Shown piece after piece: positions 1 through 5,301 of a stretch of 15,721 bases of DNA. The notes beneath the pieces were generated by a model. That model made no database searches. It saw only the letters and a list, made by a program, of their open reading frames with translations, and was not told the DNA's origin. The position numbers were made by a program, and so were the translations under genes. The stretch lies in assembly GCA_937982385.1 (NCBI GenBank), contig CALJMC010000060.1, positions 1 through 15,721 on the forward strand, given 5' to 3'. Numbering within the stretch: position 1 is the stretch's first letter; each line of letters starts with the position of its first letter. Origin of the DNA: an uncultured Rickettsiales bacterium (GTDB lineage: Bacteria; Pseudomonadota; Alphaproteobacteria; Rickettsiales; UBA998).

Positions 1-92
1 GAAGCACCAGCAACAATGCCGCCTGCGATGAGACCTATGATTACGAGGACAATGGAGAGTTCTAAGAGTGAGAATGCTTTGTTATGTTTCAT
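1..92 (-). CDS. Type IV pilin-like / pseudopilin, N-terminal fragment (cut by window edge)
   Basis: Only the first 30 residues are inside the window; the gene continues past position 1. They read MKHNKAF followed by SLLELSIVLVIIGLIAGG, the class III prepilin signal: a short basic leader, a cleavage site before Phe, Glu at mature position 5, and one long hydrophobic helix. The residue before the cleavage site is Ala, where prepilin peptidase usually finds Gly. The helix is nearly identical to that of the pseudopilin at 12848-13639, so the two are paralogs. The ATG at 92-90 is preceded by a good ribosome site (AAAGGTG, 5 bases upstream), which lies inside a hairpin. Such proteins are processed by PilD-type peptidase and assemble into type II secretion or type IV pilus-like fibres; which one cannot be told here. 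Confidence 0.8.
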   Translation of the reverse strand, partial: MKHNKAFSLLELSIVLVIIGLIAGGIVAGA

Positions 93-98
93 AATTAC

Positions 99-132
99 AC
101 CTTTGATAGAGTAATAGTACCCTATCAAAGGT
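99..132 (-). promoter_or_regulatory. Inverted repeat covering the ribosome site of the truncated pseudopilin gene
   Basis: CCTTTGATAG (100-109) and its exact complement CTATCAAAGG (122-131) form a 10-bp stem. One more pair at 99/132 and three inner pairs leave a very small loop. In the pilin mRNA the 3' arm contains AAAGG, the core of the Shine-Dalgarno sequence. The structure would therefore hide the ribosome site, or the palindrome could be a protein operator. No T-run follows, so a terminator for typA is unlikely. The other pseudopilin gene in the window lacks this element. Confidence 0.5.
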
Positions 133-168
133 AGCAGAAAAATCATAATAAAATCTTAATTTTGGCGT

Positions 169-1998
169 TTAACCAACCTGTTTCTTCGCACGCATAGATT
201 TTTTGCGTTCGTTTGGATCTAGGTCACGTTTACGAAGGCGAAGGTTTAGTGGTGTTACTTCTACCAACTCATCATTTCCAATGTACGAAATCATCTCTTC
301 AAGTGACATGATGCGCGGCGGCACTAGGCGTACGGCTTCATCAGTACCTGATGCACGAACGTTGGTGAGCTGCTTGCCCTTGAGGATGTTGATTTCAAGG
401 TCATTTTCGCGGCTATGTTCACCGATAACCATGCCTTCATATACTTTATCTTGTGACTTGACGAACATCTCGCCACGATCTTGCAAGTTGAAGATGGCAT
501 ATGCCACGGCTACACCTTGACCAGTGGAGATGAGTGCGCCATTACGACGTGCTTCGATCGCGCCTTTGTAAGGGCCATGTGAGTGATAGAGTCGGCTCAT
601 GACGCCTGTTCCGCGTGTATCTGTGAGGAACTCACTCTGATAACCAATAAGCCCGCGAGAAGGCGCCAAGAAGGTGATACGTGTTTTTCCGCCACCAGAT
701 GGACGCATGTCGGTCATGTTACCTTTACGAAGGCTGACTTTTTCTACGACGACGCCAGAATATTCTTCATCGACATCCACCATCACTTCTTCCATAGGCT
801 CAAGAAGTTTGCCGTTTTCATCTTCTCTCAACAATACGCGTGGGCGTGAGACAGAAAGCTCGAAGCCTTCACGACGCATGGTTTCAATGAGTACGCCGAG
901 TTGTAGCTCGCCACGTCCACCCACTTCATACGCATCTTTGCCGTCGGTTTCGGTCACAGTAATCGCTACGTTAGTCTCAGCCTCAGCAAGCAAACGATCA
1001 CGAATCATACGTGAGGTTACTTTGCTGCCTTCTTGTCCTGCATAAGGCGAATCATTTACGCTGAAGGTAATCGCCATTGTAGGCGGATCAATCGGGGTTG
1101 CTTTAAGCGGCACAGTCACGGCAGCATCAGCGATGGTGTCGGCTACAGATGCTTTTTCCATCCCTGCGATGCAGATAATATCACCTGCATGAACTTCTTC
1201 AACTGCCACACGCTCAACGCCTTTGAAGGTTCTGAGTTTGGTGAGGCGTCCTGTTTCAACAACGTTGCCTTCAAGGTCGAGGGCGCGCACAGGAGCGTTT
1301 ACTTTCGCAATTCCGCTAATTACGCGACCTGTCAGAATACGACCCAAGAATGGATCAGCTTCTAGCATGGTCACCAACATGGAGAATGGTGCGTCTTTAT
1401 CTACTTGTGGCTCAGGTACATGTTTAAGTACGAGTTCAAGAAGCGGAGATAAGTCTTTATGTTCTTCTTCTAAATCTTTGACACACCAGCCATCACGACC
1501 AGAGGCAAATAATACTGGGAAATCCAACTGCTCATCATCAGCGTCTAGCGCTACGAAGAGGTCGAACACTTCGTTTACGACTTCATCAGGGCGCGCGTCA
1601 GGGCGGTCAGCTTTGTTGACAATCACGATTGGGCGTAAGCCTTGCGCGAGTGCTTTGCCAAGAACAAATTTGGTTTGTGGCATCGGGCCTTCAGCAGAAT
1701 CCGTCAGCAAGATCACGCCATCAGCCATTGAAAGTACACGCTCTACCTCACCACCAAAATCGGCGTGACCTGGGGTATCAATAATATTGATGCGAGTATC
1801 TTCCCAATCAATCGATGTGCATTTTGCAAGAATGGTTATGCCGCGCTCTTTTTCAAGGTCGTTGCTGTCCATCACACGCTCAGAGACATTTTGATTGTCG
1901 CGGAAGGTGCCACTCTGTTGGAGTAGGGAATCAATCAGGGTTGTTTTGCCGTGATCCACGTGCGCGATAATCGCGATATTTCTTAGGTTCTGACTCAT
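169..1998 (-). CDS. typA: Ribosome-associated translational GTPase TypA/BipA
   Basis: The 609-residue product has the usual length of this family (Escherichia coli BipA is about 607). It shows all translational GTPase motifs: G1 AHVDHGKT at residues 12-19, G2 ERGIT at 51-55, G3 DTPGH at 74-78, and G4 NKAD at 128-131. EF-G-like domains follow, and the C-terminal part carries the TypA-typical SPSRGLIGYQSEFLTDTRGTG-like region and a basic tail. TypA binds the ribosome in a GTP-dependent way and helps 50S assembly and growth under cold or stress; this is family knowledge. The ATG at 1998 has a weak purine-rich stretch upstream (AAAAGAAG). The gene seems monocistronic: a palindromic repeat lies upstream and the pseudopilin start lies 76 bases downstream on the same strand. 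No odd residues were seen except ASGRDGW where the G5 loop would be. Confidence 0.97.
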   Translation of the reverse strand: MSQNLRNIAIIAHVDHGKTTLIDSLLQQSGTFRDNQNVSERVMDSNDLEKERGITILAKCTSIDWEDTRINIIDTPGHADFGGEVERVLSMADGVILLTDSAEGPMPQTKFVLGKALAQGLRPIVIVNKADRPDARPDEVVNEVFDLFVALDADDEQLDFPVLFASGRDGWCVKDLEEEHKDLSPLLELVLKHVPEPQVDKDAPFSMLVTMLEADPFLGRILTGRVISGIAKVNAPVRALDLEGNVVETGRLTKLRTFKGVERVAVEEVHAGDIICIAGMEKASVADTIADAAVTVPLKATPIDPPTMAITFSVNDSPYAGQEGSKVTSRMIRDRLLAEAETNVAITVTETDGKDAYEVGGRGELQLGVLIETMRREGFELSVSRPRVLLREDENGKLLEPMEEVMVDVDEEYSGVVVEKVSLRKGNMTDMRPSGGGKTRITFLAPSRGLIGYQSEFLTDTRGTGVMSRLYHSHGPYKGAIEARRNGALISTGQGVAVAYAIFNLQDRGEMFVKSQDKVYEGMVIGEHSRENDLEINILKGKQLTNVRASGTDEAVRLVPPRIMSLEEMISYIGNDELVEVTPLNLRLRKRDLDPNERKKSMRAKKQVG

Positions 1999-2033
1999 GT
2001 GCTTCTTTTCTTTGTTATGTTCTTTAAAACTCT

Positions 2034-2103
2034 TGTCATGCTGAATTTATTTCAGCATCCATCAAACTATTTATATAGACCCTGAAATAAATTCAGGGTG
2101 ACA
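2034..2103. repeat. Intergenic palindromic repeat, TGTCA...TGACA ends, CTGAA(T/A)-rich core
   Basis: The outer ends TGTCA (2034-2038) and TGACA (2099-2103) are complementary, and the two arms can pair over about 22 bases with mismatches. Each arm is also a hairpin by itself. The left arm is ATGCTGAA, 5-base loop, TTCAGCAT (2038-2058). The right arm is ACCCTGAA, 5-base loop, TTCAGGGT (2079-2099). The bases that differ between arms are compensated within each small hairpin. It lies between typA and the gene at 2184-2942, and shares its ends with the repeats at 4930-5013 and 9122-9230. Confidence 0.75.
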
Positions 2104-2119
2104 GAAAGTCGTAATCGGG

Positions 2120-2144
2120 CTGCCTTATAACATATTAAAGGCAG
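2120..2144 (-). terminator. Possible terminator hairpin downstream of the 2184-2942 gene
   Basis: CTGCCTT (2120-2126) pairs perfectly with AAGGCAG (2138-2144) around an 11-base AT-rich loop, 40 bases past the stop codon of the minus-strand gene. No U-run follows on either strand, so it is a weak candidate for intrinsic termination and may only protect the 3' end. Confidence 0.3.
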
Positions 2145-2183
2145 TTGTCACGAAAATGATGGGAAAAGAAGGTAAATGCGCTG

Positions 2184-2942
2184 TTATACACCGTTTCGCT
2201 GAGGCTTTTGCGCTTCGGGGATAGAAGCTTTGTCACCTCGAACACCGTTTGTCTCAGGTGCGAGGGCTTCCATGCTTGCCTCAATGTTACTGATGAGCGT
2301 GTTCCCAACTATTTTTACTCTTTCTTGGATGAGGGTACGCGCCTTTGGCAGGGTGTCATTTAGCTGTTCTTGAGTGAGGTTGAAATGTTGTAATTCTTTT
2401 GAGCTAAGCGAGCGAGTCAGAGTTTTTGAGATACGTTCTGCATTGCCAAAAAACATAAGATTAGAGAGTCCTATATCTATCTCATTGGTAGTGCTAGGGT
2501 TGTTTTCTAGTGTTGCGCGCATGGCGGCGAGTAAAACATTGTTTCCATATTTCGCCATTCGTGAGTTTTGTTTGTTTTCTTCATGTATGACGCCTGTGGT
2601 AATGGCAGAATCATTGGATATGCTGTCATTCGGATTTGCTGCGGCGTCTATGCATAAGTTGATGTCATGGGCAAGTGCTTCTGCAATGTGTGCCGCACGT
2701 TCTTGAATATATTTATTCGCTTCGGGTAAGGCTTTGTCTATTGCGTTTTGTTCAAGATTATGTGTGTTGCCTACATGAGTGGTGAGCATTTGAGACATAG
2801 CGTTGCTATCACCTGATTGTAGAAGTTGCGCAAGTTTCTTATCTAAGGTTTTTGATGTATTTTTATTCTCTTTGCCTGCGGCTATATCAAATGCAGCTTG
2901 CAATATTGATTCTGCGAGTATGTTATTGACTATGTTAGTCAT
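2184..2942 (-). CDS. Protein of unknown function with two tandem ~100-residue repeats; Pho box upstream
   Basis: I do not recognise the family of this 252-residue, mostly helical, soluble-looking protein; no signal peptide or membrane segment is visible. It is an internal duplication. Residues about 8-101 and 137-227 align collinearly, best around LPEANKYIQERAAHI (72-86) and LPKARTLIQERVKIV (198-212), with a constant offset of 126. A polar linker (about 102-130) separates them and a polar tail follows (228-252). The segment LQHFNLTQEQL of repeat 2 matches, in pattern, LDTLGIDKDQF of the 12304-12768 product, so it may be a distant relative of the two small proteins near 12 kb. The ATG at 2942 has no clear Shine-Dalgarno. 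A PhoB-type box with a -10 hexamer lies just upstream. Induction under phosphate starvation is inferred from that promoter only; no function can be assigned. Confidence 0.75.
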   Translation of the reverse strand: MTNIVNNILAESILQAAFDIAAGKENKNTSKTLDKKLAQLLQSGDSNAMSQMLTTHVGNTHNLEQNAIDKALPEANKYIQERAAHIAEALAHDINLCIDAAANPNDSISNDSAITTGVIHEENKQNSRMAKYGNNVLLAAMRATLENNPSTTNEIDIGLSNLMFFGNAERISKTLTRSLSSKELQHFNLTQEQLNDTLPKARTLIQERVKIVGNTLISNIEASMEALAPETNGVRGDKASIPEAQKPQRNGV

Positions 2943-2974
2943 GACTTGTGTCTTTGTTGTTTTTGGGTGGTTTT

Positions 2975-3008
2975 ATCATACACCATAAACATGACAGTTT
3001 GATGACGG
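2975..3008 (-). promoter_or_regulatory. Candidate Pho-box promoter of the 2184-2942 gene
   Basis: On the minus strand 3008-2991 reads CCGTCAT-CAAA-CTGTCAT, which matches 13 of 14 half-site bases of the PhoB box (CTGTCAT, 4 AT-rich bases, CTGTCAY). Exactly 10 bases later comes TATGAT (2980-2975), a good -10. In known PhoB-activated promoters the box replaces the -35 element at this distance. The start codon is about 26 bases beyond the predicted transcription start. Confidence 0.7.
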
Positions 3009-3018
3009 AATCCGAGAT

Positions 3019-4716
3019 TTATGCCCCGCTCTTATTCTCTTCAGCAAGACGTTGCATTTCTGCGGCCTCCAAGCGTTGGAGCTCTGCTTCGGAGATCTCT
3101 TCTGAACGGACGCCCTCATCACCTGGCAGCCACATGAGTGTAAGGTTTTTGGGGTTGCGGGCGAATACGCGCTCTTCGGTGACCATGCCAAGGTTGGGCG
3201 GGATGTTGTTTTTGGCGAGTCCGACTACGGTATGTGGACCATCGCGGAACATGCCCATCACCACGCGCGGTCTATCAATGAATACCTGCGAACCACGAAG
3301 TTCATCGAGCAATTCGCGAGTGCTTTGTGGGTTTGCACCTTTTTTCAAGTGATGCACCACAACCATGGCGCATTGCTTGCTGATGGCAAATTCCTCAATG
3401 GCCTCGAAGAACTCACTCACCACTTCGGCATCTTCTTCATCACCTGTCAGATATTTACGCGCAGGGTCAATAACGACAATCGGCACATGCGGCATTTTGC
3501 GTAGTTCGGTGAGGTAGTCCGCAAAACTCATATCTTTATCGGCGAACTCTGAGCGATGGAATTGTAGGCGTTGCGATTTGCCTTCAGGGTCAAACAAGAC
3601 GCTACGTGCATTAATAATGGCAGGGCCATCCTCACCTGAGAAATAGACACAAATACCATCGCGGCAATAATCCATGTTTACGGGTTGTCCGAGCCATAGC
3701 GGGTCTGGGTCGCCGGGTTTAGCGTCCATTGAGGCAAGTACACATAAATGGTGGGCAATCGAGCTTTTACCTGTTCCACCAGGGGCGGCGAGGAGGGTGA
3801 CGGCTCCGCGTGGGATATAACCTGGTACGACAAATTCGAATGTGTCATCAATCGATTCGCGCATAGGGCCTGTTTTGTAGAACAGCTCAATGTCGCGTGC
3901 GCACATGTTATAATAGCGGTTATTGATGTCGATTTTGGCAGGGTCAGTGCCGAATTCTTCAAGCAGCATATGGTGACGATCATAGGCGTCAAAGCATTGT
4001 GATGCATTGAGCGTTTTTTGAACGTCCGTTTGATGCTTTTGCACTAAGCTTGCAGTGTCGAGCGTGGCATCTTCTTCGGGGAAGAGTGCATCAATGCCCG
4101 GATGACAGAATAGCCCGTGCGTACAGAGATATTGTATGGCGGAGAGGGTGTAATAAGCGCCGTAGGCTGGGCTTTCAATGTCGGAGAGGTTATAGGTTTC
4201 TGCGCAGCCTAAAACGGTGAGTCCATCGCCTGTGGGTGCAAGTGGGGCGCTGGAAAAGCCGAGGGCTTTGATTCCTGCATTATGGTTTTCACCACGTGTG
4301 ACGCGGCTGGTGCGGATGCCTTGGTCATCAAGGCGTTTCTGTTGTTCATCCTCTAATTCTGCTACACCTAGCGCGTAGCCAGTTGCCCAGAATATGCCAC
4401 TGCCTTTGGGGATGTAGCTATCGCCTTGTTGTTCATGCACAGTAGGATTCAACAAAGCAGGAGAGTTGGGGAGTGCACCATTATTATAGTGTTCCATAAC
4501 CCATTCAACGGCTTGCGCGTTTTGTGCCTCGGAGAACCAATAGGCTTGTCCGCCATTTTGCGCGCGCCAGACATCTTGCGATTCATCTAAGAATAGTTGC
4601 ATAAAGCCATCCTGCAGACCAACAGCACGATGTGCCGCCCAGATTATCTCAAACTCGCGCAGGAGTGATGCGCGTATGATGTTCATGTCAGGGTGAGCTG
4701 GGTCGATGATGAGCAT
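3019..4716 (-). CDS. RepA/RecA-like AAA family ATPase (AAA_25 type) with unrecognised N-terminal half
   Basis: The 565-residue product has a RecA-like ATPase core in its second half. Visible motifs are Walker A APGGTGKS (311-318), SGEDG (360-364), Walker B IVVIDPARK (413-421, Asp417), VVVHHLKKG (452-460) and a RGSQVFIDRPRVV stretch (474-486). This order is typical of hexameric helicase-like ATPases of the plasmid RSF1010 RepA group, common on plasmids and prophages. Residues 1-290 resemble nothing I know. The C-terminus ends in a Glu-rich helix. I chose ATG 4716; a GTG at 4752 would add 12 residues (WLRSQQ...) encoded within palindromic DNA and is less likely. No phage or plasmid genes flank it, so it may be a relic or a domesticated chromosomal gene. 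A TATAAT promoter lies about 170 bases upstream, giving a structured leader. Substrate and role are unknown. Confidence 0.8.
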   Translation of the reverse strand: MLIIDPAHPDMNIIRASLLREFEIIWAAHRAVGLQDGFMQLFLDESQDVWRAQNGGQAYWFSEAQNAQAVEWVMEHYNNGALPNSPALLNPTVHEQQGDSYIPKGSGIFWATGYALGVAELEDEQQKRLDDQGIRTSRVTRGENHNAGIKALGFSSAPLAPTGDGLTVLGCAETYNLSDIESPAYGAYYTLSAIQYLCTHGLFCHPGIDALFPEEDATLDTASLVQKHQTDVQKTLNASQCFDAYDRHHMLLEEFGTDPAKIDINNRYYNMCARDIELFYKTGPMRESIDDTFEFVVPGYIPRGAVTLLAAPGGTGKSSIAHHLCVLASMDAKPGDPDPLWLGQPVNMDYCRDGICVYFSGEDGPAIINARSVLFDPEGKSQRLQFHRSEFADKDMSFADYLTELRKMPHVPIVVIDPARKYLTGDEEDAEVVSEFFEAIEEFAISKQCAMVVVHHLKKGANPQSTRELLDELRGSQVFIDRPRVVMGMFRDGPHTVVGLAKNNIPPNLGMVTEERVFARNPKNLTLMWLPGDEGVRSEEISEAELQRLEAAEMQRLAEENKSGA

Positions 4717-4737
4717 GGGTTGGTTCTTTCTTTGTTG

Positions 4738-4815
4738 GCTTCGCAGCCACACATGCTGTGTGTTGCTCCGCTACGCTTTCGCGGCTCTTGGCAGATGCGA
4801 ACATGCTGTTCGCAT
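4738..4815. repeat. Cluster of short palindromes in the leader of the ATPase gene
   Basis: Three inverted repeats lie close together: GGCT-tcgc-AGCC (4738-4749), CACACA-tgc-TGTGTG (4748-4762) and ATGCGAACA-tgc-TGTTCGCAT (4795-4815). The last two share the same TGC centre. Because the ATPase promoter candidate lies further upstream, these would be transcribed as hairpins in its 5' untranslated region. They could be operators or mRNA structures; they do not match the TGTCA-ended repeats. Confidence 0.5.
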
Positions 4816-4883
4816 AACCAGTGTTAAAAATTTAATCAGTGCAGTCTCGCAGAGAAGCGTTAAAAAAGTGATAAGGTGCGGCT

Positions 4884-4912
4884 ATTATAACGTATTTTTT
4901 GGGTTGAGGGAA
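4884..4912 (-). promoter_or_regulatory. Candidate promoter of the ATPase gene
   Basis: The minus strand has a perfect -10, TATAAT (4889-4884), with TTCCCT (4912-4907) 17 bases upstream as a poor -35. It would give a leader of about 160 bases in front of the ATG at 4716. Confidence 0.45.
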
Positions 4913-4929
4913 TAGAGATGCTTACTCTC

Positions 4930-5013
4930 CTGTCATTCCTGCGAAAGCAGGAATCTATGTCGCCTCATTGTACGGCGCTGAAAGAGAGATTCCTGCTTTC
5001 GCAGGAATGACAG
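4930..5013. repeat. Perfect 27-bp inverted repeat with nested GAAA-loop hairpins
   Basis: Positions 4930-4956 and 4987-5013 are exact reverse complements (27 of 27). Each arm contains its own hairpin: ATTCCTGC, loop GAAA (TTTC in the right arm as read on the plus strand), GCAGGAAT. The ends are TGTCAT and ATGACA, as in the other two repeats of this window. The 30-base spacer is unrelated sequence. Perfect arm identity suggests recent insertion or gene conversion. Similar TGTCATTCC-type repeats are widespread between genes in proteobacteria. Confidence 0.9.
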
Positions 5014-5041
5014 CTTTAGGAAAAAATCAAAAAATTCGTCA

Positions 5042-5075
5042 TTGTCATAATTCTGTAACAATGGGTTGCTATACA
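5042..5075 (+). promoter_or_regulatory. Candidate Pho-box promoter of the structured RNA
   Basis: TTGTCAT-AATT-CTGTAAC (5042-5059) matches 12 of 14 half-site bases of the PhoB box. Ten bases later comes TATACA (5070-5075), a fair -10. The spacing is identical to the boxes at 2975-3008 and 12807-12840. Transcription would start near 5082, just ahead of the hairpins at 5118-5238. Confidence 0.6.
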
Positions 5076-5081
5076 GGAGAC

Positions 5082-5238
5082 TTCCTTGCACGTTTTTATC
5101 GTATTTTACAAACCATATTAGACTAAACAGTCTAAGAGCGAATAAGCCCCTCTCTAACTTCGGTTAGTTGAGGTAATATGCACCCGTCCATTATGGGATT
5201 CTCTATTATAGAGGTCTCGGGCGGGTGTTCTTTATTCT
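5082..5238 (+). ncRNA. Predicted structured small RNA (or addB leader) of about 157 nt
   Basis: Three successive hairpins are visible after the Pho-box promoter. The first is TTAGACT-AAAC-AGTCTAA (5118-5135). The second (5149-5173) is CCTC/GAGG plus CTAAC/GTTAG closed by a C(TTCG)G tetraloop, an unusually stable RNA loop. The third (5181-5227) is a long GC-rich stem followed by a T-rich tract. No open reading frame of note or tRNA/SRP/6S/tmRNA signature was found. The terminator-like end 60 bases before addB favours a free-standing small RNA; an attenuating leader of addB is the alternative. I do not recognise the family. The 5' end is inferred from the -10 position. Confidence 0.5.
5181..5238 (+). 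terminator. Rho-independent terminator of the structured RNA
   Basis: CACCCGTCC (5181-5189) pairs over 9 bp with GGGCGGGTG (5219-5227), one pair being a wobble. A 5-base bulge (5190-5194) and a further two-part stem with a TTA loop at 5206-5208 continue the helix. TTCTTTATTCT follows directly. Confidence 0.65.
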
Positions 5239-5301
5239 GGGTGTGATTTTTATCATTACGCCTGATTGCCTTTTGCTTGCTATGGCTGTAACTTCTTTAG
5301 C

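Noticed and set aside
203..1768. Several plus-strand reading frames of 88-181 codons
   Set aside because: They are antisense shadows of typA, with low-complexity Ser/Thr/Arg-rich translations and no ribosome sites.
4738..4815. Possible CRISPR array
   Set aside because: The palindromes differ from one another and there is no regular repeat-spacer pattern; no cas genes are present.
4706..4915. Plus-strand 69-codon reading frame in the gap before addB
   Set aside because: It crosses the palindromes and the antisense of the ATPase start, has no ribosome site and no protein-like composition.
5082..5238. tRNA, SRP RNA, tmRNA or 6S RNA
   Set aside because: No cloverleaf or CCA end, no GGAAGGAAGC-type SRP loop, no tmRNA tag sequence, and no 6S-like central bubble could be found.
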